DNA of 64,000 nt from Zelopaecilomyces penicillatus (GCA_005765155.1 VCCP01000005.1:1-64000), one strand, 5' to 3'. Positions 50,501 through 63,700 are shown, counted from the first letter of the stretch. The notes: generated by a model from the sequence alone, not told the origin. A program made the numbers and translations.

Positions 50501-50803
50501 AGCGTCCTACGCATTTGTTGCAATTGCTATCAACCAATTCAGCCCATTCGGGTATACCACTCATTCCTTTGCTTTACACTGCCATACTCTCCTTTGGTCT
50601 CCATTAGACATTCCCACTTTTTCATCTTTGTACAACGACAATCAACCATCTGTCACCATTGCGCCACACTTTCGAGAATTGGTTGGAAGAAGCCAAGAGG
50701 GAGCCAGCTCAGTACCAAACCATCTCAACGACCTGAACCTTTTCCATAGCTTGGCTGTGCGAATTCTCCCTGGAAACTGCCGGAGACAGGGGAGAACACC
50801 TCC
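47591..50803. other. 3.2-kb region without a supported gene
   Basis: Base composition is normal for the unique part, but only short ORFs (up to about 150 codons, overlapping in several frames) are present. None shows a recognisable domain, a likely start or splice signals. It holds the 3' end of the hypothetical gene, the promoter of the membrane-protein gene (pyrimidine-rich from about 50,500) and perhaps decayed gene pieces. Confidence 0.6.
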
Positions 50804-52599
50804 ATGGATGAAGAAGTTTGCCGTGACAAGCCGTGGGGATTCATCGCAACAAGCGTAGTTGACGCGCCGGAGGGCATCACTGGCTGCAGAGATAAATTTC
50901 TCAAGTCTCTCTTGCCCGAGGTTGAGACATTGGACCGCGTATGCAAGCTTCTCTCAGACAACAGCCGGGTAGGATCTCGACTGCTTCATACACTCTACTG
51001 CTGTGACTCTCAAATCTGCGGGGTGAATAATCTGCAAGGCAGTGGCTTAGATCGTTAGTGAAGTCCCCTTCTCCTCCTCTCTTTCTATAGAGCTTTCCGA
51101 TGAGTTAACATGGTTTCAAGCAAATGTGAACTGGCTTATTAGTACATGCCAAAAGTAAATCACTCTTGTCTCTAATGTAGGCGTCAGCTCAGTCGTATGT
51201 TAACCTATCTTGCAGTATCGGGTATGAGTCTATCATCGTCGACCCGGGCCCTCCGGATTCTGCATACGTCTGCTCTTATAATTCGACGAATGGACAACTA
51301 GCTACGCCTTGCTCGAAGCAAAAGCCCGCCGCCATTGCACTCAGCATAGCTGCCGCTCCTGCTGTCACTACCCTGGCTGTGAAGCTGTCTACTACGGAAG
51401 GACTCCAAACAGTCCTGGTCGCAACACAAATGCCGTCGCTCACTACAACCGTCGTCCCGTTTATTTCGACCATTCCCGACCCTTCGCTGACAGCCAGCCC
51501 CGACCCTTTGCAGAACCAGGCCGTAGAGGATAAAGGCAGCAAAGGACTTTCGGACAGAGTCAAAATCGCCATTGCCTTGTCTGCAGTTGCCGCCGTCTTG
51601 GCGATTGTGTCTTTCGTCGCATGGCGCCTCCACGCGAGAAGGAATTCCCGCAAGGGGGGGTATGGCGGCCGAAACTCCAAACGAGTGACCCTTTTTGCGC
51701 CAGCCGAATCCCCCACGCCGCTCGTTTCTGCCGATGCTCTGGACGACGAGAGAGAAGACGGCGAACAGTTGACTGCGCCTCTTAGGTTGCAAGAACGGCG
51801 ATTCTTGCTTCCCGCGCCGCTGGACCGGCAATTCAAGCACAAGAGGCATTCCCAGGTGGAAGCTGTTATGCCTTTATCGCCGCTATCTCCACGAGCAATC
51901 ACAAACGTATTTGGTCGAAGCGAGAGGGCGCGCCAAGCACTCGACGCTGAAGCTACGTCTCCCAAGTCAATTCGATACCCGCCAATGGGCACCATGGGGG
52001 ACGGACTCAGACCGCCCTGGCAAAGCGACTTAATCAGCAGCGCGGCTCAGGCTTCTCCAAGTTTTTCTGTCTCCAAGGCTTCCGAAGAACTAGAGAGCAG
52101 CGGGTTGGTGGGACTCAATACACAGCAGCAACTTCAGGCCGGTGTGTACGAGCCGCTGCCTGACGTTGATGGATTAGCCAGTCCGGGCCCGCCGCCGACT
52201 CGGGCTCTCCCAACAACACCGCCACAAACCTCATCTGGCTTGGCGACCCCGAAGAGATCGCCGCCATCACCTCCAGTACGACGGTCACCCCCTCAGCAAA
52301 GGTCACCTCCGGGGCAAGCACGAGCAACTTCATTACTACAGAGCAACATTGGAATCGCAGTTGGCAGCCCTCCAGAGAGAACTATGCTCCCACAAGAATC
52401 ACGCGACCTGCGGCAACTCACAGAAGAATACGCGAGAGAATCTTCAAACAGTTGGGGCGGATGGCGCGGCGGTGCAGCCAGTGCGGCCGGCGTTGGCGGC
52501 GGTAGACCGGGGGCTTCTGTGATGTATCCCAAGGAGAGGCAGTTGACGAGTCCTGTGTTGGAAGAAGCAGACTTGGAACGGCTAGCAGGGCGGTATTGA
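50804..52599 (+). CDS. Single-pass membrane protein with Cys-rich ectodomain and Pro-rich tail
   Basis: Three exons: 50,804-51,053, 51,121-51,154 and 51,216-52,599. Intron 1 (67 nt, GTTAGT..AAG, branch-like GTTAAC) joins GLD to PNVNW; intron 2 (61 nt, GTAAAT..GCAG) joins TCQN to IGYES. Total 555 aa. The N-terminal part (to about 135) has paired cysteines (YCCDSQICG, NWLISTCQNIGY, VDPGPPDSAYVC, PCSKQKP), typical of a secreted, disulfide-bonded domain. A Thr/Pro stalk follows. One transmembrane helix lies at about 210-231 (VKIAIALSAVAAVLAIVSFV), with a basic stop-transfer sequence. The last 320 residues are a Pro/Ser-rich, probably disordered cytoplasmic tail. The layout recalls fungal cell-wall sensor-like proteins, but the family is unknown. 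No signal peptide is visible at the chosen ATG, so an upstream exon may exist. Convergent with the next gene. Confidence 0.8.
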
Positions 52600-53091
52600 T
52601 ATCTTTTTTGCATTGCTCTTTTTTTTTCCGTCTTTATTCTGGCTTTGGTTTGAGCAGGCACACATCAGCGAATGGATCTGGCATGTTTAGGCTTCTCTTT
52701 GTTGTCATGTCATCTTTCCTTTGTCGGGGGCGGATTTAGATACCTGGACGGAGACCACACGGGTTTGGGCTTTATAGAAACGGCACAGGAGTATCAGGCA
52801 TTGGGGCCTGCTTGGTAAGAGGGATGCGAGGCGTCAACATGTATGGGCGCAATTGTATAGACGCATGTATGATTTTGTTTATATCCCACTAGGTGTTTGT
52901 TATTGTACAGGAAATGGGACTATGAAATCTTTGTTCAAGCAATTTGACCTCGCTTAGTGGAAGCTTGACAATCTCTGTTCAAGAAGTGCCTGAATGGTTG
53001 GATATATGGTGAGACACGTCGGTGTTGCTTCAAGTTATCTATATTTGTTTGGCTGCTTGGCTTTTCTCATCTCACTACACAGTCAATGAGA
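52600..53091. other. Intergenic, convergent 3' ends
   Basis: Between two genes ending towards each other. It begins with a T-rich stretch (52,601-52,627) just after the membrane-protein stop, probably part of 3' processing. Nothing else recognised. Confidence 0.6.
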
Positions 53092-54423
53092 TTATATTCC
53101 AAGGGCTAGGAGTGACTCGACCGTGTCGCTGACACTCTTCTCCGCGGTAATCCACTTGATACCCAGAAGCTTATTCGTCTCATCATTGTTGAACTGAAAC
53201 GTCTTATCCTGGGCCGGCATCTCGCCGCCCTTGACCTCCGGGCCCGGAAGTTGATCGGCAAACTGGGGGAAGGCGTCGCGAATGATGGCTGCAATCTTGC
53301 TGTTGCAAATCCGCTGGCTATTGACCGTGAAAAGACGACGGCCACCGGCCTCGGGCAACTCCATGGCGAGAACATGAGCGGTAGCAGCATCACGGACGTC
53401 GACCCAGAGAGGGACGGGCCCCGTGGAACCAATGGCATCTTTCCACTGGCCGCGTAGCAGGGCGACGACGCGCTCGTTAGAGGTATTGATGGCATCAAGC
53501 GTGGCGAGATGGTGCGCAACGGGGCCCAACACCACGGGCGGACACACAGTAACGAGGTCAAATCCAGGTTTCTCACGCGCGACAAAGTCCCAGGCCGCAC
53601 GTTCCGCAAGCGTCTTGGAAACACGATATGCTGTCGCCGGCGAGCGCTCAATGTCCTCCAGCTTAGACGGGTTCCACGACTTCTCAGAGAAGACGTGCGC
53701 CGGGTCCTCGAGATGCGCCTCGTCCATGATGGACGCAAACGACGAGGTTATAATAACTCGCTTCACACCCGGAGCGTCGCGCTTCAGCGCCTCGAGAATG
53801 CCTGTCGTGCCGATGACGGCCGGGTCCACGAGCTCAGTCTTTGCGTCTGTCCACTTGAAGTGAAAAGGGCTGGCCGTGTGCATTACCACGTCGAGGGAGC
53901 CGCCGTGCTCAGCCACCACGGCATCAAACGCACCAGGCTGCGCAATATCCGGCACGATGGCGACGATGAGGCGGCCTTGCGCGGTACTATCGGCGTGAGC
54001 GGCGCGCAGCTTGGCAGCTTTGTCATCGGAACGGACGGTGGTGATGACGGAGTGGCCCTTGGTCAAGAGTTGTTCAAGGATGTGGGCTGTTGTCCAGTAA
54101 GTCAGTCAGTATCAAGTCAATCTGAACGGATTGAAAGCTCCTCAGGGAGTATACAGAGCGGTAAAGAGCGAGGGATGGTACAGCAGAGAACAGTAGTTCC
54201 ATCCACGTATCAATCAGTCCGATCATTCATCCAACTTACCGGCAATGAAGCCGGAGCCACCTATATCCAACGCAAAGCATCATCAGCAATTGGTCGCAAA
54301 TCTTCCAAAATCGACTCCTCATAATACAACGGCATGGAAGAGGTAAGGCAGAAGCTTGCACTCAAACCACAGGTATAGGGAGACATGACATCTGAACTAA
54401 CCTGTGAGAAGCACTTTGCTCAT
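53092..54423 (-). CDS. NAD(P)-dependent extended short-chain dehydrogenase/reductase
   Basis: Three exons on the minus strand: 54,402-54,423, 54,240-54,260 and 53,092-54,086, with introns of 141 nt (GTTAGT..ATAG) and 153 nt (GTAAGT..ACAG). Together 345 aa. The two tiny exons restore the Rossmann nucleotide-binding motif (TGGSGFIAAH, residues 7-16), which the long ORF alone lacks; this decides the start. Catalytic Ser-Tyr-Lys are visible: TSS near 128-130 and Y168-x3-K172 in AYRVSK. CPPVVLGP (about 195-202) and the C-terminal substrate part fit the ketoreductase / dihydroflavonol-reductase-like group that includes yeast Gre2 (methylglyoxal and ketone reductase). The substrate cannot be told from sequence. 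Probably cytosolic. No biosynthetic cluster genes adjoin. Confidence 0.9.
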
Positions 54424-55493
54424 GGTCGGGAGCAAGGTAGACTCTTCTTTATTCTTGTTTATTTGTCTGTTTCTTATCCTTTTCTGTACTCTTGGTCTTC
54501 TTTGTGTCTTGCTCCTTTCTTCTTGCACAGATGTGACGTATTGAAAACAGGTAATTATAGAGGAACATGTAGATGGACGCAAGCTATCTTAATGTAAGAA
54601 ATAAATAAGCGTCACTGACGCAAGGCAGAGCCACGAATGAGGGGCAGCCAACCGGCCGGCCAACTTGCAGGCACCGAAAAAATTAAAATACACCAATCAA
54701 CAATCAATCCAGGAATCTCGAATCTCCCCCTCATTGCCTCATCGCCTCTCCATTGCGCATCTCCTTGACGCCAAACACTCTAAACTTTACCCCACTGCCC
54801 CTCGGTTATCGGATATAGGCGTTAACTGCGTTGGCTGTTCGTCATGACCCCCAAAGACTTGCAATGGCCCCACGGTTGCATCACACTTCAAATTCGTTGC
54901 TTTCTCAGCAACTTTGGCCGCCTTGATTTATAAGTCAAAGAAAATTCAGCAGGCGTGTAGAATGCAGCAAATGTCCATCCAATAAGGACGCCCTCTGGCA
55001 AGGCGACACCATCGGCACTTCCCTGGTACGCGGTAGATATCTCAATTCCGGCTGTCGGTTACAATCACAGTCAAAGTCATTGCACAATGAATGGCTTGCA
55101 GCCAACGTCCTACATCATGGAATCATCCTCCATTGACTCTCGAAAGTGAACAAAAAATGAAAAATGCAATTGTGAGGTATATAATTCAGGAGTTTTTGAT
55201 CAATGTACATTCATACAGCCTCCATATCCCAGCCAGCAACAGCTCTTTTCCGATATGAAGGAGCCGTGGGCCAGTAAAAACGCTGTGCCCAAATACCAAA
55301 GCCAGTCTTGCCATCTCATGCTTTAACTCTCTCTCTCTCTCTCTGTGAAAATCTCTGAGCCATCAGCCATCAGCAAAGGCAGGCCTGTAACATCAAGGAC
55401 GTTTGGTGCACCTAGCCAGTCCAAGCCATGCTCTCTCACAAGGCAACTACATGCCACAAATACAGTGCATGTTGATATCTTGCTAATACTTCA
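54424..55493. other. Intergenic: SDR promoter and YME1 3' region
   Basis: About 1.07 kb. Holds the upstream region of the reductase gene, pyrimidine-rich on the plus strand near 54,440-54,530. A (CT)8 run lies at 55,327-55,342, close to the YME1 3' end. No reading frame with support. Confidence 0.6.
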
Positions 55494-57878
55494 TTACGCA
55501 ACTGACGCCGGTGGTGCTGGTGACTCCGGAGGTTGAGGGTGTACGACGCCTAGTCCTGGTGGTTGAGGCAGATCGGCAGGTATCGGCATGGTCAACGGCC
55601 CTCTTGGCACAATAGTTCGTCCCGGCAGCTTCTCTCCTCTGATTACCTTTTCAACTTCGGCTTTATCCAGCGTCTCGTACTGTACTAAAGCCTCGGCAAG
55701 CAGATCTAGCTCTTTTCGCTTCTCTGTCAACAACGTCCTCACATCTTCATACGACTTCTTCAGTGTGTTCTTCACTTCGTTCTCAATCATGGACTTGGTC
55801 TCCGAGCTAAGGTTTTCGTATCTCCTGCCATACTCGACTGGTCCCAGAGCGCTAGACATGCCAAAGAGCGTGACCATCATGAATCCCAAATCAGTAGCTC
55901 TTTCAAGATCCTGATGAGTTGATTAGCTCGAAACGCCCAACAAGTAAATTGACAGAATAAGAACAAACTCACACTTGATACCCCAGAAGTGACCTTGTCA
56001 TCACCATATCGCATCTCCTCGGCCATTTTACCGCCAAGTAGCACTCGAATGTTCGACATGTACTCGGCTGCTGTGTAAGAGTATTTGTCCATTGCCGGTA
56101 GATGCGCGGTGTGACCTAGAGAGGGACCTTTGGGAAGAATCGTAACCTTGTAGAGCCTGTTGGAGCTTTCCTTTTCAAACAGCTGAACCAGAGCATGGCC
56201 TGCCTCGTGGTATGCTGTCATTTCCTTCTCTTTCTCAGTGACAATCATTGACTTCCTCTCAGCACCCATTGTGATTCGGTCGAATGCCCAATCCAGATCA
56301 TGCTTGGAAACCAGTTTAGCTTTAGCTCGGCTAGCGCGGAGTGCCGCCAAGTTCAGCATGTTCTCAAGATCAGCACCAGACTGTCCAGGGGAGCGGGCAG
56401 CAATAGCGGTCAAGTCCACATCTGGGGAAACCTTGAGCTTCTTGGCGTGGTGCTGAAGAATTGCAATACGACCACGAACGTCGGGCAGGTCAACATTGAT
56501 GTGGCGGTCAAATCGTCCGGGTCGAGTCAAGGCCTTGTCAAGCAGTTTGGGCAAGTTCGTGGCCGCCATGATGATAATCTTTGTGTCCTGGTCGAATCCG
56601 TCGAGCTCCGTGAGCAGCTGGTTTAGTGTCTGCTTCGAGTGTGCCTGATCTCTTGGGTTGCGCTTTCCACCAATCGCGTCAAGCTCGTCGATAAAGATAA
56701 TAGCTGGGGACTTTGACTTGGCCGCCGCAAACAGTTCACGAACTCGCTTAGCCCCGACACCGACAAAGATTTCGTCAAACTCGCTGCCGGACATGTAGAA
56801 GAAAGGCACACCTGCCTCTCCAGCTACAGCCCTAGCAAGGAGAGTCTTTCCAGTTCCAGGGGGTCCAACCAGGAGCACACCTTTAGGCAGCTTGGCGCCA
56901 AGATCAGAAAACATTTCCGGGTTGCGCAAAAATTCTACTACTTCCTGAAGTTCTTCTTTGGCTTCGTCGCATCCGTGTACATCGTCAAATCGGGTAGTCT
57001 GCTTCTCGGCCTTGACCTCTGAATCATTCTTTGCACCTGGTCCACGTCGGAAAGAGCTTAGGGTCTCGATGAGAATCGTCACGGCAGCAAAACAGAGATA
57101 GGTGAATACGATAAACGTGGCGAAGAATTTGACCCATCGAAAGACAAAGGAACGAGTCGACTCTTGAACAACGACGTGAATAGGCTCGCTCTTGACGCCC
57201 ATGGCACCACCGAACCCGGGGGGCATGGAGGCTCCGCTACCCAAGCTTTGCTCGGCACCAGGCCACTGGCCACGTGCAAAGCCAGCAGATCCAGTCGCAT
57301 TGGCCACATTGTTTGTTCCAGCATTGAGCGTCGCGAGTGCTTTCCGGTATGCCTCTTCCGTGGCTGCATTCGCCGCAAAACGACCCGATTGATGCCTCTC
57401 GACCAAGATTCCAGGCATGTTGGCCCTTAGAAGCAGCTGGTAGAAAGCATTCTGCAGGTTTGCGTTGCCAGGGTTCCTATTGGCAGATTCCTCCACCATT
57501 GCCAGTTGATTGCGCGATATGCCACCGCTAGATGTTCCAAAGAGTCTTCTTTTCTGCGTATACAAGGGTGTTCTGACCAAAGTTCGAGTTGTAGACGAAT
57601 TCCGAGACATGAATGGCGTGAGCAAGTTTGATCGCATGGATGGGGGAATGAAAGATGTCGCTGCATAACCGCTCGATCGTTGTAGCACCGGGTTGGAAGC
57701 AAACAAGCCCACACGACCCAAAGGAGTCATGAGACGATTCGCCATCGCAGGGAAAGAAGCTGCCGTGGCAGCCGCCGTGAACTGTGTCGAATGCGTTAGC
57801 TTGCCTTCCAAATTGAGAAGCGCATCCACTGGTTGAACAAATATCCTCTCTTACCGGCAGCGAGCCCGCAGGCAACAT
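55494..57878 (-). CDS. YME1: Mitochondrial i-AAA protease YME1 (FtsH family)
   Basis: ATP-dependent zinc metalloprotease of the mitochondrial inner membrane that degrades unassembled or damaged proteins from the intermembrane-space side. Exons 57,855-57,878, 55,973-57,781 and 55,494-55,910; 749 aa. Intron 1 (73 nt, GTAAGA, branch GCTAAC, acceptor CACAG) supplies the start MLPAGSLP. Intron 2 (62 nt, GTGAGT..CATCAG) restores SSDLERAT, which contributes the third zinc ligand (Asp). Basic, Ser/Arg-rich presequence to about 100; one transmembrane helix at about 223-246. AAA module: Walker A GPPGTGKT (314-321), Walker B IIFIDELDAIG (about 369-379), and the second region of homology (TNLPKLLDKALTRPGRFDR). 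Protease zinc motif HEAGH (533-537). Length and order fit fungal Yme1 throughout; single-membrane topology and motif set distinguish it from the m-AAA proteases. The C-terminus is Pro-rich. Confidence 0.96.
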
Positions 57879-59334
57879 TCTAAAAGCCGTGGCAACTCGA
57901 TTCAAGGAAGTCTGCCCCAGAATTTCAAACGCAAAAAAAAAAAAGTCCCAAACGACGTGCGAGGACAAAAGGCGAGAAAAAGAGCGACACCGTGGCGCTA
58001 TGACGTGGAGCAAAAGCCGCCTGCCAGCTCAACTTGAAGCGTTTCCCTCGGGGGGTTGCTCAATGGGTGGGACAGGAATGTTCGGATGGTGGGTGACGCG
58101 GGCTCTCGAGGGGTGAGTTGGAGGCAAATCTACCTCAATACACTCATGGTGCCGACGGGCTTTGCAAACAACACCGCTTGGATGGATCAATAGTGATGGA
58201 CTTGCCACTCATGCGACACAATCCCAACCAACGTGTCGGGGGCTTCTGGTCCAGGTGGATATCTTTTCCCCGATAATGCCATCACCTCTTAGTCAGCAGA
58301 GTCTAGCCAGGATAATCCGGCTCCGTGGTTGGACCGGCAGAATGCGATGGAATCAGAAACGCTGTCGGCCAACAACGAGATATCTGTGGCATCGCACAAT
58401 GCCTGGTCTATTGTAATGTTGAAATAATGATTGAAATATTGATACACCATCTGTCGGTATATGCAATGCTTCATATCCGATGCGTCTCAACGCTGGACAC
58501 ATTTCTCAATGCGATCTGAGGTTTCGCCGACATCTCCGAAACCGCCTCACATGCACATCCACACCATGCGCTTGTAAGAAAGACCCAACATCCAAGAAAC
58601 CTACAATTCATCTTGGTGAAACTCTTTGAAGATCTCTTGGATGCCACATTTCACTCAAGTCAAGGAGTCACTAAATAAAAAAAAGTCCAAGTTCATGAAG
58701 GCAATATTATTTTGCTTCGTCTCACTATTTAAAATTACATTGAAACGGGGGCCTTTTCTGTATGCAGCCCCCCTCTGGTCTGAGAATACAAATCAAGCAA
58801 ATCCTCCCAATACGGGGGTATTCGTACAGTTCGTCTCAAAACTCTCATTAAACACGTTCATCGAAGCATCACCTCTTCGGCGGGTATCGTTCCTCCTCAA
58901 CTCCGAATTATCCAATAAAAAAAGATCCCTCCCACCACTGGCGCCATTAAGATGATATCGCCCTCCCAAGCCGGCCTATTTATGTGGGCGGTGGTTGTTG
59001 TTGTTTTTGTTTTTTTCTCGTCTGCTTTTCGGTTTTCCTGTTCCCGTCTTTTCCCTTTTTCCCGATACATAGCTCATTGTTCAGCCAGAGTCATCGTAGG
59101 CTGGTTTAGTGGAACGGCTGTGTTCATGCGGCTCCGAGTGGTATATCCTCCATTCCGAAAATAAAAATTTGAACATAAAGAGCACATAATCATGTAATCC
59201 GTAAGCCAGATAAAAATGCATGTGTAAAAAATATTGTTACAGAAGCGGCTCACGATTGGAACCACTTGATGCTTATGCTTTTGAGACAACTGCAGTGCCT
59301 CAGATCTCGCATCAAAGGGGACATGGGACAAAGT
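57879..59334. other. Intergenic: YME1 promoter and zinc-finger gene 3' region
   Basis: About 1.46 kb between two minus-strand genes. Contains an A12 run near 57,935-57,946 and T-rich stretches near 59,000-59,060. Short ORFs in all frames, none convincing. Confidence 0.6.
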
Positions 59335-60779
59335 TTACATTGTCTCGATTCGGCTGCTGGGCAACTGCATGGAAGGGTCGTCGAACTCAATCTTTGCTCC
59401 GCCGTACAGATCATAGACGCCTGATCCGAAGGGTGGCAGCTGACCAATGGTGGCAACCTCGACAGGGGCTTGATACTGGTACCATTGCTCATGCTCAGAA
59501 TGGGGCGATGTTTGTTGGGCCTGAACAGCCATGGGTGGCTGCGGCTGACTGGCAGACTGAGGCATTTGCTGAGCATAGGACACCATTGGTTGCTGTTGCT
59601 CAACGGGTGTGGCGTTGTGAAGAGCATAGGTAGCACTCTGTGGTGCCTGGTGTGTGTAAAGACCATCCGGCATGGAAGGGCTATGTCCAGATGCCGGGGA
59701 GAAGCTACCGGGACTGCTGTGCATTGAAGTCAGGTTCGTCGCAGTGTAAGGGATCTCAACCGTGGGTCGCTCAACGTGCTGGCGAGGCACATAATGTTGC
59801 TGGACTTGGCTGGCGTTCATGGTAGCAATAGCAGGGTTGCTTTGCTCAATAACGTAATAGGGCTGCTGGGACATGCTTTGTGTGCGCTGGATGGCCTGAA
59901 TGTTATGATGCTGCTCAGGTGCCTGTGAGTGATACTCATGAACATCACCAAGGCTATGGCGGTGTTGATACTGGTCATGCATGTTGTAGCCGGCCATGTG
60001 GTGTCCATAGTCAGCAAAGGAGGCGGCTCGGTGGAGCACAGGTCCTTGTGAAACCATTGCCTGACTGGGTACTACTCCGTGAAGTGGCCATGACATGCTT
60101 GGCTGAGTAGGAGTGGATGGTGATTCACCAGAGTCAGACTCTGATGTGCAGTCGTCCAGGAGCTCGTTGGGATGGAGACCACGCTGGTGTGATCGGCGTT
60201 GATGCTTAACCATGGTTGTCTTGCGGCAGAAGCTGGTTTTGAAGTTAGCATGATTCTTTTTCAGTGTTGTTATTGTAGGCGAGAAAAGCCAAGTCATACC
60301 TCTTTAAGCAACCATCATGGGCGCATTTGTAGGGGCGCTTTCCAGTGTGAATGCGGCGGTGGCGAGCCAGACTAGAAGACTGAGTGATGGTCAGAACGTG
60401 TTTCTCACATAAAAGAGTCCTTTGCTTGACTTACATCAGAGAAGCGCTTTCCACAACCAATGTGCTGACACTGATGGGGCTTTTCGCCAGTGTGCGTTCG
60501 AATGTGAACAGTAAGGGCACTTCGCTGGATGAAGCTCTTGCCGCAGCCAGGAGTGGTACATGAGTAAGGTCGCTCGTTGGTATGGATTCTATAGTGTCGC
60601 TGAAGATCAGACTTGCGGTTGAAGCTCTATAGGGAGTAAAGTTAGCTTGGTGAACGAAGAGGCTGGGGTGATTGGTGTTGGCTGGGGCTGGCTGATCATC
60701 TTACCTTGTTGCAAGACTCCCAGTCACACTGAAAGGGGCGAGTCGCAGACTCGTACTCAACGAGTTCGAGAAGTTCCAT
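59335..60779 (-). CDS. C2H2 transcription factor with four tandem zinc fingers
   Basis: Four exons: 60,705-60,779, 60,435-60,626, 60,300-60,379 and 59,335-60,232 (introns 78, 55 and 67 nt, all GT..AG); 414 aa. The start MELLELVEYESATRPFQC places finger 1 near the N-terminus. The fingers are C-x4-C-x12-H-x3-4-H: FQCDWESC..HYRIH, YSCTTPGC..HIRTH, HQCQHIGC..HRRIH, YKCAHDGC..HQRRSH, joined by TGEKP/TNERP/TGKRP linkers. Introns fall inside fingers 1, 3 and 4. The rest is a Gln/Ser/Pro/His-rich probable activation region (about 150-414). The fingers and the following HQRGLHPNELLDDC resemble a conserved fungal factor often annotated as EGR2-like, with the linkers of sequence-specific DNA binding. 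Nuclear; target genes unknown. I give no symbol because the ortholog was not checked. Confidence 0.92.
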
Positions 60780-63700
60780 GATGAGATATGTGCAGGCGCG
60801 GTAAGAGTCAGATGCTGAACGTATTAACTGGGAATTAGGTTAGTATGATCAAGACATCAAGGGAGGAGTGGTGTTGGTATGTACTGTGAAGCAATGAGAC
60901 AAGACACGGGATCAAGTCAAAACGTATATAACGTGGTTGGAAGTTGTGTGTGTACAAGGCGCAACGGTCGGAACGTCGAACGGATATCTGGCTAATATTG
61001 TGTCGACACAAACAACATCATCAATTGCGAAAAAAGGAAAGAGCTCAGTCAACCTTTTTTAAAGGAATTGTGAATGTGTAGAAATGCTCCGTGTATGAAT
61101 GAGACAATGCGCAGCGATGTTGGCACGAAGGAAGTGAGACAGTCTATGGAGTGATAGACAAAATGTCGAGAAAAAAAAGCAGAGGCGTCCAGAAAGGTTA
61201 TATATGGTCACAACAGCGGGAGCAAGGGTGTGTTGAAGGAGGTGGGTCACTCTTTGGACCAACGAGCTTTGACAAGGGGGGCGACGATGAACAAGACGTG
61301 CTCAATCAGTCGAGTGTCGTAAAGATGCCGAAAAGCAATTGTTCCAAACGGTTCGCGGGATCCAGTGAATCTCTTTGGCGGAGGAATTGGCGGCAATCTC
61401 GTCCCGATGTGATGAATCAACCGGAAGCGCTGCAGAGGTGACGGAAGTCGAAAGACCAGGGCGTTGAGTGATCTAATAGGCCGTGACTAGGGGCTCTGGC
61501 GATGGAAGACTGTCGCTGGGAACACAAAAAATGAGTGTGTAAAAGTGTTGATGTGAACTATCCGAGTCGAACAAGACAAGCCAAGGCGAGATGGAATAGA
61601 TGGCGACAAAGATGTCAAGTGTGTAATAGAGAAAAGCGAGGTCGAGTCGAGCAGGGACTGAACAAGCAAGGTGTTGTTGATGATATATATAATTCAACCT
61701 TGTTCAGTGGCAGGACTACCAATGTCTTGAATCGACAAGAGACAAGAGAGATAGATATGTCAGGGCAATGCGGTGCAACAGATCGGGAGGGAGGAAGCAG
61801 ACAGCCACGGATATATACATCACGAGTGCAAGGAGTCGTAGGTAGTTGGAAAAAGCTGGGGGGTCTTTACTCCAACGGGCGAGGTGGGGGATATCGACCG
61901 GCACAGGCGTCGCGGCCGCAGTAGTAGCAGCAGCAGTAGCAACAGCCAGCAGCCGTAGACGAACGAGCCTTGGGGTTAGGAGAGGAGTGCTTCCTAGAGC
62001 CAGAGATAATGGGGAAGGGTGTAAGTTGTCGATGGAGTTGTGGCGGCGACCAGGGGGGGAGGGGGGTAAAGGGGGGTGGCAGGAAGACATTTCTGGGGCC
62101 ACAGGGATGAAGCATCCTGGCCAGGGTCTCGAGGTACCTCGAGAGCGACATCCACGGTAGAGGGTAGAAAGGTGGGCGAGTCTTTGGGATAGGAAGAGAG
62201 AGAGATCGACACAGCGATTGGCTGCAAGACGCCATCATGATTGCTCCTCCCCAGTTTTACATACTGCACTCCAGAACACCGGCAATTGAACAGGCACAGT
62301 GCGATGGGCAAGGTCGCAGCCATCGCCGACCTATTTCGATTCCGCTGCGTGGGGAACAAGGGAGAGAGAGAGAAAGAGAGAGAGTGAAGCGGAGGAAGCC
62401 CGAGAAAGAAAGCGGCGATATGGGCCCGGTTGAGTTGTTCACGGTGGCACTGCGCAGCCGCTCACTGCCATCTCTTGATACACCTAATTATGAATAATAG
62501 GAAGACATAGAAAAAGGTTTCCGCTTGTACGGGAGCCGGCGGATAGCTATGATCCGAAAGCAGGAACCACCAGCAGCATTCATTCATACAATTCCGTACC
62601 TACAGTAGGTCGCAGAGCTACGGCTGTCCGCAATCCACATGGAAAAGAGGGGCGTTTTGCTCTCTCTCGGGACTAAAGGGAGCCAAGAGCAAGCATTCGA
62701 GAGAAAGCCAACTTCAACTATGTTCGATAGTGATAGTGTGAGAGCGAGTAAGTGAGAGAGAGTAGCTTAGGTGTATGTAAGAGTGTGTGAGTGAGCATCA
62801 GCCAGCCCGTGGGTCTAACCAGGAACCGGATATGCATCTTCTGGGCTTCTCACAAGCCACTAAGCCGTTCCAGGACAAAGACGTGCCTCTGCAGGGTGAC
62901 CCTGCGAGGAGACGCACATTGGGAATTTGGGGGGAGACGGACAAAGACAGAGAGACTGGCAGAATAAAATCCGAAAGCGAGTAGGGAAAGTCAAGCCAAG
63001 GGTGTGGGAGGAAAGGCGGGAAGGGGGGGCGTGATAATGGCGATGGCGGTGGCAGCGGTGGTGGTGGTCGCTGGGATTGCGGCTGCGGGGGTGGGTGGGT
63101 GTTGGGTGTGCGTATTCTGGTGTGTATGTAGGTGGTGTGCGAATTTGGGCCACAGTATGGCAGGGCTTGGGGAGACCCCCCCTTTCTCCACCACCCTGCC
63201 TACCTAGGGTAGAGGAACAGGGGGGCAAATAGCCCAATGTCGAGTGGCAGGTCGAGAGGCTAGCGGCTGGAAAACCCGTTGTCCGACAACTTGGGAAGCA
63301 CTGCGTGCAGTCTAGCCAGAACCGTGATGGTATTCTATTCTATTCTCTTTCTTCTGTTTTCTGTTACGGAGTATTTTGGATACTATTTTATTACTTCAAC
63401 TCAAACAGGAGGGCGCGCGCGCGTGTAGTCCGGGGCGGGGGCGTTTTGAACGGTGTGTCTAATATTACCGTAGGTATGGTAGGTAGGTAGACATCTCAAT
63501 TCAAGGCAGGCAGTGTAATCAATCTTTCCAATTTCACTTACTCGTAGAGATTCGCCATCTAATAGAAACCAATTCCCCTTGCGTTAAGTTGTACGTGGAC
63601 ACTTTAATTATACATCTGATGCCTTTCATTGGGCGGGTGTCCAGAGTGCCCCAGCACGTCTACAACGGTCATTACACCCTGGGCTAAGATCGCCTCGCTC

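Noticed and set aside
53509..54324. 271-aa plus-strand ORF opposite the dehydrogenase
   Set aside because: Antisense shadow of a GC-rich coding exon and runs across both introns of the real gene.
52600..61000. Secondary-metabolite cluster around the short-chain dehydrogenase
   Set aside because: Neighbours are a membrane protein, YME1 and a housekeeping-type zinc-finger factor; no synthase, P450 or transporter genes are present.
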